Source of the DNA: Candidatus Roseilinea sp.
GTDB lineage: Bacteria > Chloroflexota > Anaerolineae > J036 > Brachytrichaceae
Assembly (NCBI GenBank): GCA_026003755.1
Contig: BPHV01000001.1
Location: 62,001 to 126,000 of the forward strand
Reading direction: 5' to 3'
Length of the DNA stretch: 64,000 nt
The notes beneath the pieces are model-generated. The model was given only the letters and a program-made list of their open reading frames with translations, was not told the DNA's origin and did no database searches. Position 1 is the first letter of the stretch. Each line of letters begins with the position of its first letter. This document shows, piece after piece, positions 47,228-57,700 of the stretch. The translations under genes and the position numbers were made by a program.

Positions 47228-47716
47228 GTGGCCAGAATCGCCCTGCGCTGGGTGATCGTCGCGCTGATTGCGGCCTCGCTTCTGCTGGTCGCAGGCATTG
47301 TGCTTACGCGTGTGCAAGTGCAACGTGGCATCGCGCGCGCTGTCCGGTTGTCGGTTCCCCTGGACAATATGGTTGTGCCGTTGAACGCGGACGGGGTGGG
47401 CGCTCAGGTCATTGAGCTGGCCACACTGAGCATCAAGCTCGATCCATATCCGCCGCGCGCCGGCGCGCCGGCCACCGTGACGTTGGTGGCGTTGGATCGC
47501 GCGGCGGGACGCGCGATGACGATCACCCCAACGCTGAGCGTCGCGGAGCCGACGGACGTCGCGGGGCGCGACTATCCCATGGCGCCGCAGGGCAACGGCG
47601 CATACGTCGCCTCCGGCGTGTTCTTCCCCAGGCCGGGGGTGTGGCGCCTACGCGCGCATATTGACTTCGGCGTAGCCGAGCCATACCGTATGCTGGCGCT
47701 CGTCGAGGCGCAGTGA
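47228..47716 (+). CDS. membrane-anchored YtkA/FixH-like protein
   Basis: The 162-residue product has one N-terminal anchor (WVIVALIAASLLLVAGIVL) and an outside beta-rich domain with PPRAGAPATVTLVALDRAAGRAM, YPMAPQGNGAYVASGVFFPRPGVWRLRAHIDF. That pattern matches YtkA-like/FixH-like domains often found with oxidase or copper genes. It ends the cox operon, GTG start 6 nt after ctaE. A role in oxidase assembly is inferred from place. Confidence 0.72.
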   Translation: MARIALRWVIVALIAASLLLVAGIVLTRVQVQRGIARAVRLSVPLDNMVVPLNADGVGAQVIELATLSIKLDPYPPRAGAPATVTLVALDRAAGRAMTITPTLSVAEPTDVAGRDYPMAPQGNGAYVASGVFFPRPGVWRLRAHIDFGVAEPYRMLALVEAQ

Positions 47717-47723
47717 TCGGCGG

Positions 47724-48395
47724 TCACGCTTCCGCCGGTCGGATCAGCGCAGGGTCGTCATTTTTAACGCTGTTCACCCGAGATGAAACCGGATAGCACT
47801 TCATGCGCTCTGCCGGGAAGGGTTGGAGCAACGATTGGAGAAAAGCGGTATCGTCGCAATCATGGCTGAGCCAGGCAGCCTCGTTTTCCGGTAGCAGCAC
47901 AGCCGCCATGCGATCGTGGAGCGGGGCGACCAGGGCGTTCGGTTCCGTGGTCACGATCGTACACGTGCTCAGCCACTCGCCCGCCGGCGTCTTCCAGGCA
48001 TCCCACAGCCCGGCCAGCGCAAACGGTTCTTCGGAGGCGAGCATCACGCGCACCGGCGTCTTCGAGCCGTCTGGGTTTTTGCGCCACTCATAGAAGCTAT
48101 CGGCCAACACCAGACAGCGCCGCCTTTTGAGCAAGCTGCGGAAGGCGGGCTTCTCCATCAGCGTCTCGGCGCGTGCGTTAATCATGCGCGCGCCGATGCT
48201 CGGATCTTTTGCCCATGAGGGGATCAGCCCCCAGCGCGCGGCCGATAGGGTGCGCGGTGACGCGTCGTATACGACGGCGACGGTCTGCGTCGGCGCGATG
48301 TTGTAGCGTGGCCTGGCGACGAAGTCCGCGCGGGTCAATTGGAACCGCGCCATGAGCCGTTCTGGGTCAACGGTCAAAGTGTAACGACCGCACAT
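47724..48395 (-). CDS. SRAP-domain abasic-site protein (YedK/HMCES type)
   Basis: The 223-residue protein starts MCGRYTL; Cys2, exposed after Met removal, forms a cross-link with abasic sites in single-stranded DNA. Other active-site parts are RYNIAPTQTVAVV (Asn), ADSFYEWRK (Glu) and PLHDRMAAVL (His). A GGGAGCG ribosome-binding site is present. It converges with the cox operon. Confidence 0.93.
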   Translation of the reverse strand: MCGRYTLTVDPERLMARFQLTRADFVARPRYNIAPTQTVAVVYDASPRTLSAARWGLIPSWAKDPSIGARMINARAETLMEKPAFRSLLKRRRCLVLADSFYEWRKNPDGSKTPVRVMLASEEPFALAGLWDAWKTPAGEWLSTCTIVTTEPNALVAPLHDRMAAVLLPENEAAWLSHDCDDTAFLQSLLQPFPAERMKCYPVSSRVNSVKNDDPALIRPAEA

Positions 48396-48398
48396 GGC

Positions 48399-49580
48399 TC
48401 ATCGCTCCCTGCGTGTTGCCGCGCGCAACGCCTGCATCACCGGTCGCTCATTGCCCTGCGCATCGAGCAGCGAGAAGAACTTCATCTGCTCGCAGGGGTC
48501 GGGATACTGCGCCGAGCGGCTGAAATCGTAGTTCCATAGAAACATCGGACCCATCCACGGCCAGTTCTTCCGAGCGAAATCGAAGGCGCGCACGACGTAT
48601 TCCGCTTGACGTTTGCGCGAGACCCGCTGCCAATCCAGTTCTGGCCATGTGCAGCTCAACCCTTCCTCGCGCGGGTCCATGAGCCAGCCGAACTCGGTTG
48701 CCCACATCGGCTTGTCGCCCGCGCCGTATTCTTCCATCAGTCGGCGGTGCGCCTCGGCGCGGCGGAAGAGCAAGCCGCGCGCCTGCGGATCGTCGGGGTC
48801 GTGTTCGGGCTCGTAAGCGAAGCCGTACGGGTGGAAGCCGTAGCCATCCATGTAGCCGGCCATGCCGGCCTCGAACAAAGCGCGGGCGTAAGTCAAATCG
48901 TCCATAGCGCCGTCTCCGTCGCCGCCGGTGGGCGCAATGCCGGCCGAGATCACCAGCGCGTCCGGGTCGGCGGTCTTGATGCGCGCATAGGCAATGGCGA
49001 GCAGCCGGGCGTAGAGGGATGGATCGGGCGGACGCCCCCCCCATTCGCGGGATAGATTGACTTCGTTGCCGATCGAGTAGGCGTGGATCACGCCGCGCCG
49101 TTCACGGGCCAGGCTCTCCAGTTGGTCGGCCCAAGCATGGACCGCTGCCGGGTTGCCGCGGGTGGCGTCGCCAAGGGGTACGCGATACAGCACTTTGTAG
49201 TTCAGGATCGGATGCTCCGGCGGGTTGAAGACCTGGATCCATCCGAAGCCGAGTGGCTTGAGCGCGCGCAGGTTGTCATCGCGGTAGTCCACCACGTTGA
49301 TGCCTTCGCCGGATAGCGAGATGGTCGGCAGAGGGTAGGGCGTCTCGGTGGGTGTGGGTATTGTTGCGGCGGGCGTCGCCTGGGGGATTTGTGCAGCCGG
49401 TGCGGAAGTGGGCGAGGCCGTCGGCGGAACGCCGGAAGCCGGGCGCGATGGGGCGTAGACGGTCACCGGGATGTCGCCGGGCGTGGCCGTCGGCCGTTCG
49501 GATGAGGGCTGCGCGCAGGCGCAGAGGGCGAACGCGCCGGCGATCCAGCCGGCGCATATTAAGCGCGTTCGCTGACTCAC
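48399..49580 (-). CDS. lipoprotein with GH-A clan (TIM-barrel) glycosidase-like domain
   Basis: The 393-residue product starts at GTG 49580 with a lipoprotein signal (AGWIAGAFALCAC). A spacer rich in Pro, Thr and Ala follows (residues 25-85). The domain has HAYSIGNEVNLSREW and PMWATEFGWLMD, which supply the acid/base and nucleophile Glu of clan GH-A enzymes, plus MDGYGFHPYGF. The exact glycoside-hydrolase family is not clear. A GT39-like gene is upstream on the same strand. Confidence 0.78.
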   Translation of the reverse strand: MSQRTRLICAGWIAGAFALCACAQPSSERPTATPGDIPVTVYAPSRPASGVPPTASPTSAPAAQIPQATPAATIPTPTETPYPLPTISLSGEGINVVDYRDDNLRALKPLGFGWIQVFNPPEHPILNYKVLYRVPLGDATRGNPAAVHAWADQLESLARERRGVIHAYSIGNEVNLSREWGGRPPDPSLYARLLAIAYARIKTADPDALVISAGIAPTGGDGDGAMDDLTYARALFEAGMAGYMDGYGFHPYGFAYEPEHDPDDPQARGLLFRRAEAHRRLMEEYGAGDKPMWATEFGWLMDPREEGLSCTWPELDWQRVSRKRQAEYVVRAFDFARKNWPWMGPMFLWNYDFSRSAQYPDPCEQMKFFSLLDAQGNERPVMQALRAATRRER

Positions 49581-49705
49581 CGCAACAAGCCTACCACAGG
49601 CTCGATGTGCTCGATCCGCGATCCGCAATCTTGAAGCTCTGCCCGGTTTGCGGTATCCCTTCGCATACGAAGGGGATGCGTTGGCGCAGCAAAGATGATT
49701 TTGGG

Positions 49706-51634
49706 TTAGCGCACAATGACAGCGCCAAGCGTCACTGCATCGGTGCCGCTGTCTGCGCGCAGGCGCTCGCCGGTGTCCGGGTCGTATAGGCCGGCGACAA
49801 TCTGCAGCGGCCCGCGATAGTCCGCCGGCAATACCAAGCCGTGATGATCGCGCACAGCCTCGCCGATCGTCCACGTCGTCATTGGTCGCAGGTCGTTGAG
49901 CGGTTGCGCGTCGTGCTGGGCAGCCAAGCTGCCATCGGGCCGAATGGCATGCACGAAAACCTTGTAGTTTCCGGGGAGCGGCGCCTCGGCGCGCCAGGTG
50001 AGCGCTACCGGCACAATGGCGCCGGGCGACGCTGCCTGCGGCAGGCGCGCAGCCTCTAGGATGAGGTCACCCCAACGCGTGCCGGCGGCATCGCTGGGCA
50101 GCAGGGGATCGCGGGCTACGCCGTACAGCCCATAGAACACGGCTTCTTCGCCCCACTGCGCATGGGCCGGGTAGAACGTCGAGTCCATCCAGCCGCGCAG
50201 GTGGCCGTTTTGGCCGGCCAGTCCGCGATACAGCACAATCCACAGCCGGTCGTGCTGCTGCGCTGCTTGGGTGATGCGCGCTTCCCAGCGCTCGCGCGGT
50301 TCGATCACCGGGTCCCACGTCAGCGCGTAGGACCAGCCAGGGTCTCCGGCTTGCCGATCCAGCGCATAGAACCCGGCTGGGCTAAGCACGTTGAAGAAGA
50401 CCAGGTCGCCTGGCCGAGCGAGCGGCGCGATGTGCGCGCGATAGGTGTGTGGGTCGTAGGGGTCGAACACCTCGAGCGTCTTCGCGTAGACAAACGATGT
50501 GCTGGTTGGCCAGTAAACAACGAGCAACGCCAAACCGGCCAGCGCAGGCGCGATGCGGCGCATCCCATCTCGCCCCTGGCTCCCCACGGCGTGCGCGGTT
50601 TCTGTGAGGAGCTGGTCGAACGACCAGCCCAGCAGCATAGCCAGCGCCGGCGCCGCGCAGATCAGCATCCGCGCGTTGAACGCCCACTGCCGCGCGGCGA
50701 ACGCCACGCCCAGCAGCGTGAACGCGATCATCATCAACGGCAGCGCCAGCACGCTCGGCCATCGCCTGCGGATAACAGATGCGATGACGCCGGCGACGAC
50801 GATCAATCCGATCACCAGAGGGACTGCGATGCCGGCCTGTTGCGCCATCGTCAGATCGAACACGCCCTGACGCACAAAGTAGCTCATCGGGATTTGCTGG
50901 CCGATGTTGGTTGCTGCCTCGGTGGCGGCGCGGCCCAAGAATTGCGGCACGGCGAACACACCCCACGGCGCGAAGACGAGCGCTGCAGCGCCGAGGGATA
51001 ACGCGATGTCGCGCGCGGCGCGCCGGTTGTGATGCACGATAGCCCAACCCAACGCATAAATCGCGATAGCTGCCAATGCCCAGGCCGCGTGGTAGAGCGT
51101 CAGCATCGCGCCGGCAGCGCCGACCACAACGACGATTGGAGATTGGAGATTGGAGTTGCGTCCCAATCTCCAATTTCCAATCTCTAATTTGCGGCATGCA
51201 CCATACGCGGCCAATAGCACGAACGATGGCGCGAGCGCATACATGCGCACCACAGCGCCGTAATACACAGCCAGCGGCATCCAGGCCATGAAGAACGCGG
51301 CCAGCACGGCGGTGCGCTGTGAGCGCGACCAGGCGCGCGTAGCGACGTACGTCAGCGGGATGGCCGTTGTGCTCAGCAACACGGAGAGGTATCGCGCTGC
51401 AAACAGTTCATGGCCGGTCACGTGCTGCCATGCGCTCAGCATCAGGTAGTACAGCGGGGGATGGACATCGGCGGCGGTGATGAAGAGCAGCTCGGCGACC
51501 GGCAGCGATGCGTGGGCGATAGACCAGCCCTCGTCCCAGCGAGGCGGGATCACGTCGTTGAGCGGCAGGCGCAGCGCAAAGCCTAGCAGCGTCGCCCACG
51601 CAACCCACGTTGAGTTGTGGCCGATGGACTTCAC
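49706..51634 (-). CDS. GT39-like multi-pass membrane glycosyltransferase
   Basis: The 642-residue protein has a large membrane domain with about 10-12 helices and a C-terminal soluble domain (about residue 530 on). The first outside loop has PPRWDEGWSIAHASL, the D-E motif of ArnT/PMT-like GT-C enzymes, and HPPLYYLMLSAW, also typical. A low-complexity loop, RKLEIGNWRLGRNSNLQS, is encoded by a short-repeat insertion (51134-51190). GTG 51634 with GGAG upstream is the start. Substrate unknown. Confidence 0.82.
   Translation of the reverse strand: MKSIGHNSTWVAWATLLGFALRLPLNDVIPPRWDEGWSIAHASLPVAELLFITAADVHPPLYYLMLSAWQHVTGHELFAARYLSVLLSTTAIPLTYVATRAWSRSQRTAVLAAFFMAWMPLAVYYGAVVRMYALAPSFVLLAAYGACRKLEIGNWRLGRNSNLQSPIVVVVGAAGAMLTLYHAAWALAAIAIYALGWAIVHHNRRAARDIALSLGAAALVFAPWGVFAVPQFLGRAATEAATNIGQQIPMSYFVRQGVFDLTMAQQAGIAVPLVIGLIVVAGVIASVIRRRWPSVLALPLMMIAFTLLGVAFAARQWAFNARMLICAAPALAMLLGWSFDQLLTETAHAVGSQGRDGMRRIAPALAGLALLVVYWPTSTSFVYAKTLEVFDPYDPHTYRAHIAPLARPGDLVFFNVLSPAGFYALDRQAGDPGWSYALTWDPVIEPRERWEARITQAAQQHDRLWIVLYRGLAGQNGHLRGWMDSTFYPAHAQWGEEAVFYGLYGVARDPLLPSDAAGTRWGDLILEAARLPQAASPGAIVPVALTWRAEAPLPGNYKVFVHAIRPDGSLAAQHDAQPLNDLRPMTTWTIGEAVRDHHGLVLPADYRGPLQIVAGLYDPDTGERLRADSGTDAVTLGAVIVR
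51134..51190. repeat. GATTGGA/TCCAATC inverted short repeats inside a GT39-like gene
   Basis: About three GATTGGA-type units (51134-51155) face about four reverse-complement units (51163-51190). They are in frame and keep the gene open. The unit matches that at 13567-13596. Confidence 0.75.
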
Positions 51635-51664
51635 GTTGTGCTCCGTTTGCAGCGTGGCCGCGTT

Positions 51665-52583
51665 TTATGCGCCGTTGCGTTTCAGGCTCATCAGCGCGAT
51701 GCCTGCCACCGCCAGCGCTGCGCCAATCAGCGTGAGTGGTGGCAGGGTTTCACCCAGCACGAGCATTGCCAGGATGGCGGAGCCGACCGGTTCGCCCATC
51801 ACAGGGATGGCGCCGTACACCGCCGGCAGGCGGCGCACCGACCAGTTGAACGACCCGTGGCCGATCAGTTGCGGCACCAGCGCTGTCAGCGCAATCCAGA
51901 GATAGGCGAGTGGGCTACCGGCTGCGAGCGACGTCCCGCTGAGCAGTACCCCCGATCGTCAGCACGATCGCTGCGGCGCTGTAGACCAGAGTGATGTAGG
52001 CCAGCAACGAGAACTTGTTGCGCAACGCGCGCGCGATGATCAGGTAGGGCGCCATGCACAACGCGCCAACGAGCGCCAGGGCGTTGCCCAGCATCGGGTT
52101 CTGCCCAGGCGCTGCCCCGCCGCCGTCGGAGAGGCCGATCAGCACCCCACCGACGATGGCGATGACCATGCCGGCGATGATGCGCGTTGTAAGCGGCTCT
52201 TTCAGAAACAGCGCCGACGCTGCGGCGATAAACAACGGCGAGAGCGACACCAGCACCACAGAGCTGACTACGCTGGTGAATTCCAGCGACAAGATCCAGG
52301 TCGCAAAGTGCCCGCCCAAGAAGATGCCGCTGATGGCGGCAGTGAGCGCATTACGCCCGGACAAGGCACGGAATTCGTCGCGGCAATGAATCAGGGCGAA
52401 TGGCAGCAGCGCCAGCGCGGCGATCGTCAGTCGCAGCGCGGCAATCGCCAAAGAATTGATGCCGGCTTGCTGCGCAAATCGGATGAAGATAGAGGCTGTT
52501 GAGACCGCCATCACACCAATGATGATGCCGAGGACCGGAGAGAGAGACGGTCGTTCCAGCAGCGTCGTGGTTGGAGTTGTCAC
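51665..52583 (-). CDS. EamA/DMT-family transporter, one-base frameshift
   Basis: Two frames together give a 10-helix drug/metabolite transporter of about 305 residues with two EamA halves. The first frame runs through [49 protein letters not shown] and [22 protein letters not shown]. The second holds [27 protein letters not shown]. They join at a C5 run (51949-51953 on the plus strand). With one base fewer the join reads [24 protein letters not shown], as expected. Start GTG 52583 was chosen because GATAAT ends 7 nt upstream; GTG 52598 is possible. Substrate unknown. Confidence 0.85.
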
Positions 52584-52590
52584 ATCGGCA

Positions 52591-52596
52591 ATTATC
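52591..52596 (-). promoter_or_regulatory. -10 box GATAAT of the EamA gene
   Basis: On the minus strand GATAAT is followed by 7 nt and GTG 52583. Same box and spacing as upstream of the serine hydrolase at 7521. Confidence 0.4.
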
Positions 52597-52620
52597 ACAA
52601 AACGCCGTCAGCGGGGGTTT

Positions 52621-52626
52621 TATAAT
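52621..52626 (+). promoter_or_regulatory. -10 box of the SOD gene
   Basis: TATAAT lies 54 nt before ATG 52681. The leader contains AGAGGAG as ribosome-binding site. Confidence 0.5.
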
Positions 52627-52680
52627 GAAAATCGCGATCGAGAATGTCGCGACAAAACAACGCCTGCAGAGGAGACACAC

Positions 52681-53295
52681 ATGGCCTTTGAACTTCCCCC
52701 ACTTCCCTATCCTTACGACTCGCTGGAGCCGCACATTGACACGCTGACGATGCAGATCCATCACGATAAGCACCATGCAGCTTACGTGAACAACCTGAAT
52801 AACGCGATCAAGGATTACCCTGAACTTCAAAGTAAGACGGTTGAGGAGCTGATTCAGAACCTGAGCGCCTTGCCTGAGAGCATCCGCACCGCGGTGCGCA
52901 ACAACGGTGGCGGTCACGTCAACCACACCATGTTCTGGGAGCAGCTCAAGGTGGGCGTTCCGGAGCCGACGAGTGGTCCGCTGGCCGATGCGATCAACGC
53001 TGCGTTCGGTTCGATGGCGGCCTTCAAGGAGGCGTTCGAGAAAGCCGGCATCGGCCGCTTCGGGTCGGGCTGGGCCTGGCTGGTGATCAACAAAGACGGC
53101 AAGCTGGAGGTCATGTCTACGCCTAACCAAGACAACCCGATGATGGCCGAGTACGGCGGCCTGAAGCCGATCCTCGGCGTGGACGTGTGGGAGCACGCTT
53201 ACTACCTGAAGTATCAGAACCGCCGGCCGGATTACCTGAAGGCCTTCTGGCACGTGGTGAACTGGGAGGACGTGGCGAAGCGCTTCGGCGCGTAG
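52681..53295 (+). CDS. sodA: superoxide dismutase (Mn type likely)
   Basis: The 204-residue enzyme turns superoxide into O2 and H2O2. The metal ligands are in [29 protein letters not shown] and [19 protein letters not shown]. The Gly before His in GGGHVNH and the Gln in TPNQDNP are typical of Mn-using members. ATG 52681 has AGAGGAG upstream; the long upstream extension of the frame is not coding. No signal peptide. Confidence 0.94.
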   Translation: MAFELPPLPYPYDSLEPHIDTLTMQIHHDKHHAAYVNNLNNAIKDYPELQSKTVEELIQNLSALPESIRTAVRNNGGGHVNHTMFWEQLKVGVPEPTSGPLADAINAAFGSMAAFKEAFEKAGIGRFGSGWAWLVINKDGKLEVMSTPNQDNPMMAEYGGLKPILGVDVWEHAYYLKYQNRRPDYLKAFWHVVNWEDVAKRFGA

Positions 53296-53348
53296 CGCGC
53301 ATCCCTGCGCTCGTGCGGAAAGTCTCGAGCGCCTGTGACAAAAGGCGC

Positions 53349-53377
53349 TAGACAATGCCCGCGACATCGTGTATAAC
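53349..53377 (+). promoter_or_regulatory. ferredoxin promoter
   Basis: TAGACA (53349-53354), 17 nt, then TATAAC (53372-53377). Start of transcription is expected near 53384. Confidence 0.6.
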
Positions 53378-53391
53378 CAGCGCTGTTGGGA

Positions 53392-53409
53392 AGTTAACCT
53401 TGGTTAACT
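53392..53409. promoter_or_regulatory. inverted repeat, possible operator of the ferredoxin gene
   Basis: AGTTAACC and GGTTAACT are 8-bp arms around TT. The site covers about +8 to +25 of the expected transcript, a usual place for repressor binding. Confidence 0.5.
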
Positions 53410-53461
53410 ACAACGTTGAACCGAATGAAATTCCAGACAACTGAGAAGGAGTAGTTTCTAA

Positions 53462-53812
53462 ATGACGCACATCATCACCAGCTTGTGCTTGCGCGACGGT
53501 GCATGTGTGGACGTATGTCCGGTGGAGTGCATCGTCGGTGGCAAGCCCGAGGATGAATGGCCGTGGTTCTTCATTGATCCGGCGACCTGCATTGACTGCG
53601 GCGCATGCGTGCCCGAGTGCCCGTACGAAGCGATCTTCCCGGAGGATGAAGTCCCTGAGGCTTACGAGCTGAAGCCGGGTCAGGAAGTGCAGCCCTTCCG
53701 TGGCGAGCGCTACACAGCCGCCGGCGGCGAGGTGATCAACCTGCGCGAGGACATCCAATACAACTATGCCTTCTATAAAGAAGGCCCCGGTTACGCCGCG
53801 CGCAACATGTGA
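53462..53812 (+). CDS. ferredoxin with two iron-sulfur clusters
   Basis: The 116-residue protein has two Cys sets: CLRDGACVDVCPVECI near the start, and CIDCGACVPECPYEAI in the middle. The first set (C-x5-C-x3-C-P with a further Cys) fits a 3Fe or 4Fe cluster, the second (C-x2-C-x2-C-x3-C-P) a 4Fe-4S cluster. The C-terminal 50 residues are an extension as in long bacterial 7Fe/8Fe ferredoxins. GAGAAGGAG lies upstream of the ATG. A very strong terminator follows. Confidence 0.92.
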   Translation: MTHIITSLCLRDGACVDVCPVECIVGGKPEDEWPWFFIDPATCIDCGACVPECPYEAIFPEDEVPEAYELKPGQEVQPFRGERYTAAGGEVINLREDIQYNYAFYKEGPGYAARNM

Positions 53813-53839
53813 CGTCCTCGCGCGACGATCCCGTCAAGC

Positions 53840-53880
53840 GAATCAGCCAAACGACAGGCGCGTTTGGCTGATTCGTTTTT
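53840..53880 (+). terminator. intrinsic terminator after the ferredoxin gene
   Basis: A perfect 14-bp stem (GAATCAGCCAAACG with its complement) and 7-nt loop, then GTTTTTTG. It lies 28 nt after the ferredoxin stop. Confidence 0.92.
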
Positions 53881-53897
53881 TGTGGGATGATTGAGGC

Positions 53898-54584
53898 ATG
53901 AGGAGCATACTAGAAGGAGAACTGCAAAACGTCCGCGATGGCATCGCTGCGCTCAGCATGCGGGCTGTGAACGCCACGGCGCGAGCCGTGAATGCGCTGA
54001 TCAATCGCAACTTTGACGAGGCGCGCGAGGTGAAGCAGGACGACAAAGTGATGGACGCACAGCGCTACGAAATCGAGCGCGCTTGTCTGGCTGCGATGGC
54101 GACGCAGCAGCCGGTCGCACGTGACCTGCGCGAGTTGATCGCCGCGAGCATCGTCGCCGTCGAGCTGGAGCGCTGCGGCGACTACGCCAAGGGCGTCGCC
54201 AAAGCAGCGCGCCGGATCGCTCGCTGCGATAGCGGCATCCCCACCTTCAACCTGTCAGATATGGATCGCCTGGGGCGTTCCATGTTGGAGCGCAGCACGC
54301 GCGCCTTCCTCGAAGGGGATGTGCAATTGGCGCAACAGGTGCTCGAAGACGACGATCGCCTCGATCAGATGTATAACGCGCTGTTGTCCCAGGCAATGGC
54401 TGCTATGGCCGACCGCCCCCAGCATATCGAGTGCGGCACATGGTTGTTGCACGCCGGCCACAGCCTCGAACGCATCGGCGACCGAGCGACCAACATTGCC
54501 GAGCGCGTGATCTTCGTCGTGACCGGCGACATCACCGGCGACCTGAACGTGCACGATGCTGGCCAGGCGCGCTCTCTGCAATAG
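53898..54584 (+). CDS. phoU: PhoU-family phosphate signalling protein
   Basis: The 228-residue all-helical protein has two PhoU repeats. The first has VNATARAVNALINRNFDEAREVKQDDKVMDAQRYEIE; the second has ERCGDYAKGVAKAARR and HSLERIGDRATNIAERVIFVVTGD, the metal-binding E-R-x-x-D motif. PhoU proteins restrain phosphate uptake through PstSCAB and PhoR. No pst genes are in the window. Confidence 0.9.
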   Translation: MRSILEGELQNVRDGIAALSMRAVNATARAVNALINRNFDEAREVKQDDKVMDAQRYEIERACLAAMATQQPVARDLRELIAASIVAVELERCGDYAKGVAKAARRIARCDSGIPTFNLSDMDRLGRSMLERSTRAFLEGDVQLAQQVLEDDDRLDQMYNALLSQAMAAMADRPQHIECGTWLLHAGHSLERIGDRATNIAERVIFVVTGDITGDLNVHDAGQARSLQ

Positions 54585-54686
54585 GCGCACGTTGCGGAGC
54601 ATCGAGGAATTTCTGCGCCCGTAAAGTTGCCTTTCGGCCGTAGCTCATTCGACGAAGGCCGACGGTGCTCCGCGTGGCTCGCGACA

Positions 54687-54714
54687 TTGAGGCGCCGGGT
54701 TGTCTTCGTATAAT
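54687..54714 (+). promoter_or_regulatory. promoter of the molybdenum hydroxylase gene
   Basis: TTGAGG (54687-54692), 16 nt, TATAAT (54709-54714), 29 nt before ATG 54744. GAGG precedes the ATG. Confidence 0.55.
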
Positions 54715-54743
54715 CCGCGCACCCACCGTGCGAGGCAAAGCCC

Positions 54744-57700
54744 ATGATTGTCCACCTAAAAATCAACGGCCAGTTCAAAGACATCGTCGTTCAGCCTTAT
54801 GAGACGCTGTTGACTGCGCTCAGGCGCGAGGGCTACTTCAGCGTCAAGCATGGCTGCGAGACCGGCGAGTGCGGCGCATGCGGCGTGATCATGCGCGCGC
54901 GAGAGGGCGACGCGCCGGCCATCGTCAACACCTGCGTCATGCTGGCGGCCCAGGCGCAAGATACGGAGATCATCACCGTCGAGTCGCTGGGCGACCGGCG
55001 CGGGTTGAGCGTGATTCAGCAGTGCTTCACCGAGAACGGCGCGATCCAGTGCGGCTATTGCACGCCGGCCCAAATTCTGGCGGCCAAGGCGCTGCTCGAC
55101 CGCAAGCCTGCCCCCAGTGAGGCCGAGGTGCGCGACGCGATCGGCGGCGTGCTGTGCCGTTGCACCGGCTATCTCAAACCGGTGCAGGCCGTGCTGAACG
55201 CGGCGGCCATGTTGCGCGGCGAGGCGCGCGATGACCTGCCCCCGCCTTTCCGACGCGTGATTGCGCCGGAGGGCACAGGCATAGGCAGCCCGGGCGCGTT
55301 CCGCCAGGACATCGGTGATGTGCGCTGGGGCGGCGAGGGACCGAGCGCCGGCGGTAGGATGGCGCAGGCTCAGGCGCAAACTCAGACACAGACGCTCACT
55401 GCCACCCTTGCGCCGTTCATGGTCGCGCCCGAACCGCAGACGTCCGTCGTCGGCAAGGCCGAAAAGAAGGTGGACGCGGCTAAGCTGGTGCAGGGCAAGC
55501 CGGCCTTCGTGGACGATGCGCCGTTGCCCGGCATGCTCTATGCGGCCATGCTCACCAGCCCCCATGCGCATGCGCGCATCAAACACATTGACACGAGCAA
55601 GGCCAAGGCGCTGCCCGGCGTGCACGCCGTGCTCACCTACAAGGATGTGCCGCGGGTGGTCTACGCCTCCGGCGGCCAGTCGTATCCCAACCCCTTCCCC
55701 TACGATCAGGTCAGCTTGGATAGCAAGGTGCGCCACGTCGGCGATCGCGTGGCTGTGGTTGCTGCGGAGACGCCGGAGATCGCCCAGCGCGCGCTAGAGC
55801 TGATCGAAGTGGAGTACGAAGTGCTGCCGGCGGTCTTCGACCCCGACGAAGCCATGCGCGAGGGCGCGCCGGTCATTCACGACGAGCCAGACGCCATCGG
55901 CATCAAAGACGCCAAGCGCAACCTGGTCGCCGAGATCGTCGCCGAACATGGCAACGTCGAACAAGGCTTTGCCGAGAGCGACTTTGTGATCGAGCGCGAA
56001 TATCGCGTCCCGCAGGTGCAGCAGGCCAGCATCGAGCCGCACGTTTGCATGACGTGGTGGGATGAGGATGACCGTCTCGTTATCCGCACCAGCACCCAGG
56101 TGCCATTTCACGTGCGCCGGATGATCGCGCCGTTGATCGGCCTGCCGGTGAAGAAGATTCGCGTGATCAAGCCACGCGTGGGTGGCGGCTTCGGCGGCAA
56201 GCAAGAGATGCTGATCGAGGACTTGTGCGCACATTTGACGATCGCCACCGGCCGGCCGGTGCGTTTTGAATACACCCGCGCGCAGGAGTTCACCAGCGCC
56301 CGCTCGCGCCATCCCCAGCGCATGGTGTTCAAGGCCGGCTTCAAGAAGGACCCGAACGGCGGGGCGCCGATCCTGCATGCGCTCAGCCACTACGTCATCG
56401 GCAACACCGGCGCCTACGGCACGCACGGCATCACTGTGCAGACGGTGAGCGGCATGCGCGGGCTGAGCACCTATCGCTGCCCCAACCTAAAATTTCATTG
56501 TCACATCGTCTATACCAACATCCCCACGCCGGGCGCCTTCCGCGGCTACGGCGCGCCGCAGGCCGAATTCGGCCTGGAGTGCCTGATGGACGAGGCCGCG
56601 CAGTTGATGGGCGTGGACACGATCGAGCTGCGCCGCAAGAACTGGGTGCGCGTGGGCGACCCGCTGCCGCTGGCCGCGGCGCTGGGCGAGGCGCGCGAGG
56701 GCTTCGAGCAGGTGGTGAAGACCAGCGGCCTGGAGGAGTGCTTCCAGCAAGCGATGGCGGCCATCGGCTGGGAGCGACGCAGCGAATTCGCCGGCAAAGA
56801 CCTGGTGATTGACCCGCAGCGGCCCAGCGTGCGCCGCGGGATTGGCGTGGCGGCCTGCATGCACGGCACGGCCATCGCCGGCCTGGACATGGGCGCCGCC
56901 TCGGTCAAGATGAACGACGATGGCTCGTTCAACTGCCTGGTGGGCGGCACCGACATCGGCACCGGCAGCGATACCGTGGTGGGCCAGATCGTGGCCGAGA
57001 CGTTAGGGGTGCCGCTGGAAGACGTGATCATGTATTCCAGCGACACCGACATGACGCCGTTTGACACCGGCGCGTATGCGTCCTCGACCACGTTCATCAC
57101 CGGTGGCGCGGCCAAGAAGGCCGCTGAACAGGTGCGCGCGCAAATTCAGGCGGTCGCCGCCAAGATGTTCAATAAGGGCTATGGCGTCGTCGTGCCGCCG
57201 GAGCAGATAGACACCGTGGAGTATCTCAAGCACCGCCCGGCCGCGCCGGATCCGTCGGCGGCGCGCGGCGAGGTGAAGCCGGAAGAGGTTCGGCTGCGCA
57301 ATCGCTGCGCCTGGGCGCCGGATGGTCGCGCGATTACCTTGCAGCAGGTCGCCCTGTTCGCCACGCATACCGAGGAGCAACACCAGATCATCGCCGTCGC
57401 CTCGCACATGAGCTATGAATCGCCGCCGCCGTTCGGCTGCCAGATGGCCGAGGTGGAGGTGGATACGGAGACCGGCGAGGTGACCGTGACAAAGCTGGTG
57501 ATGGCGGTGGATTGCGGCGTGGCGATCAACCCGGCCACTGCCAGCGGCCAGATCGAGGGCGGCAACCTGCAGGCCTGCGGCTATGCCCACTGCGAGGAGA
57601 TGGTGTATGACGCCCAGGGCCGGCTGCATAACCCCCGCTTCGGCCTCTATCGCATCTACAGCGCCGATGAGGCGCCGGAGTTGCAATCGATCCTCATTCA

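Noticed and set aside
52456-52680. Longer N-terminus for the superoxide dismutase
   Set aside because: The extra 75 codons lie over the divergent EamA gene start and include the SOD promoter; the ribosome-binding site and family alignment favour 52681.
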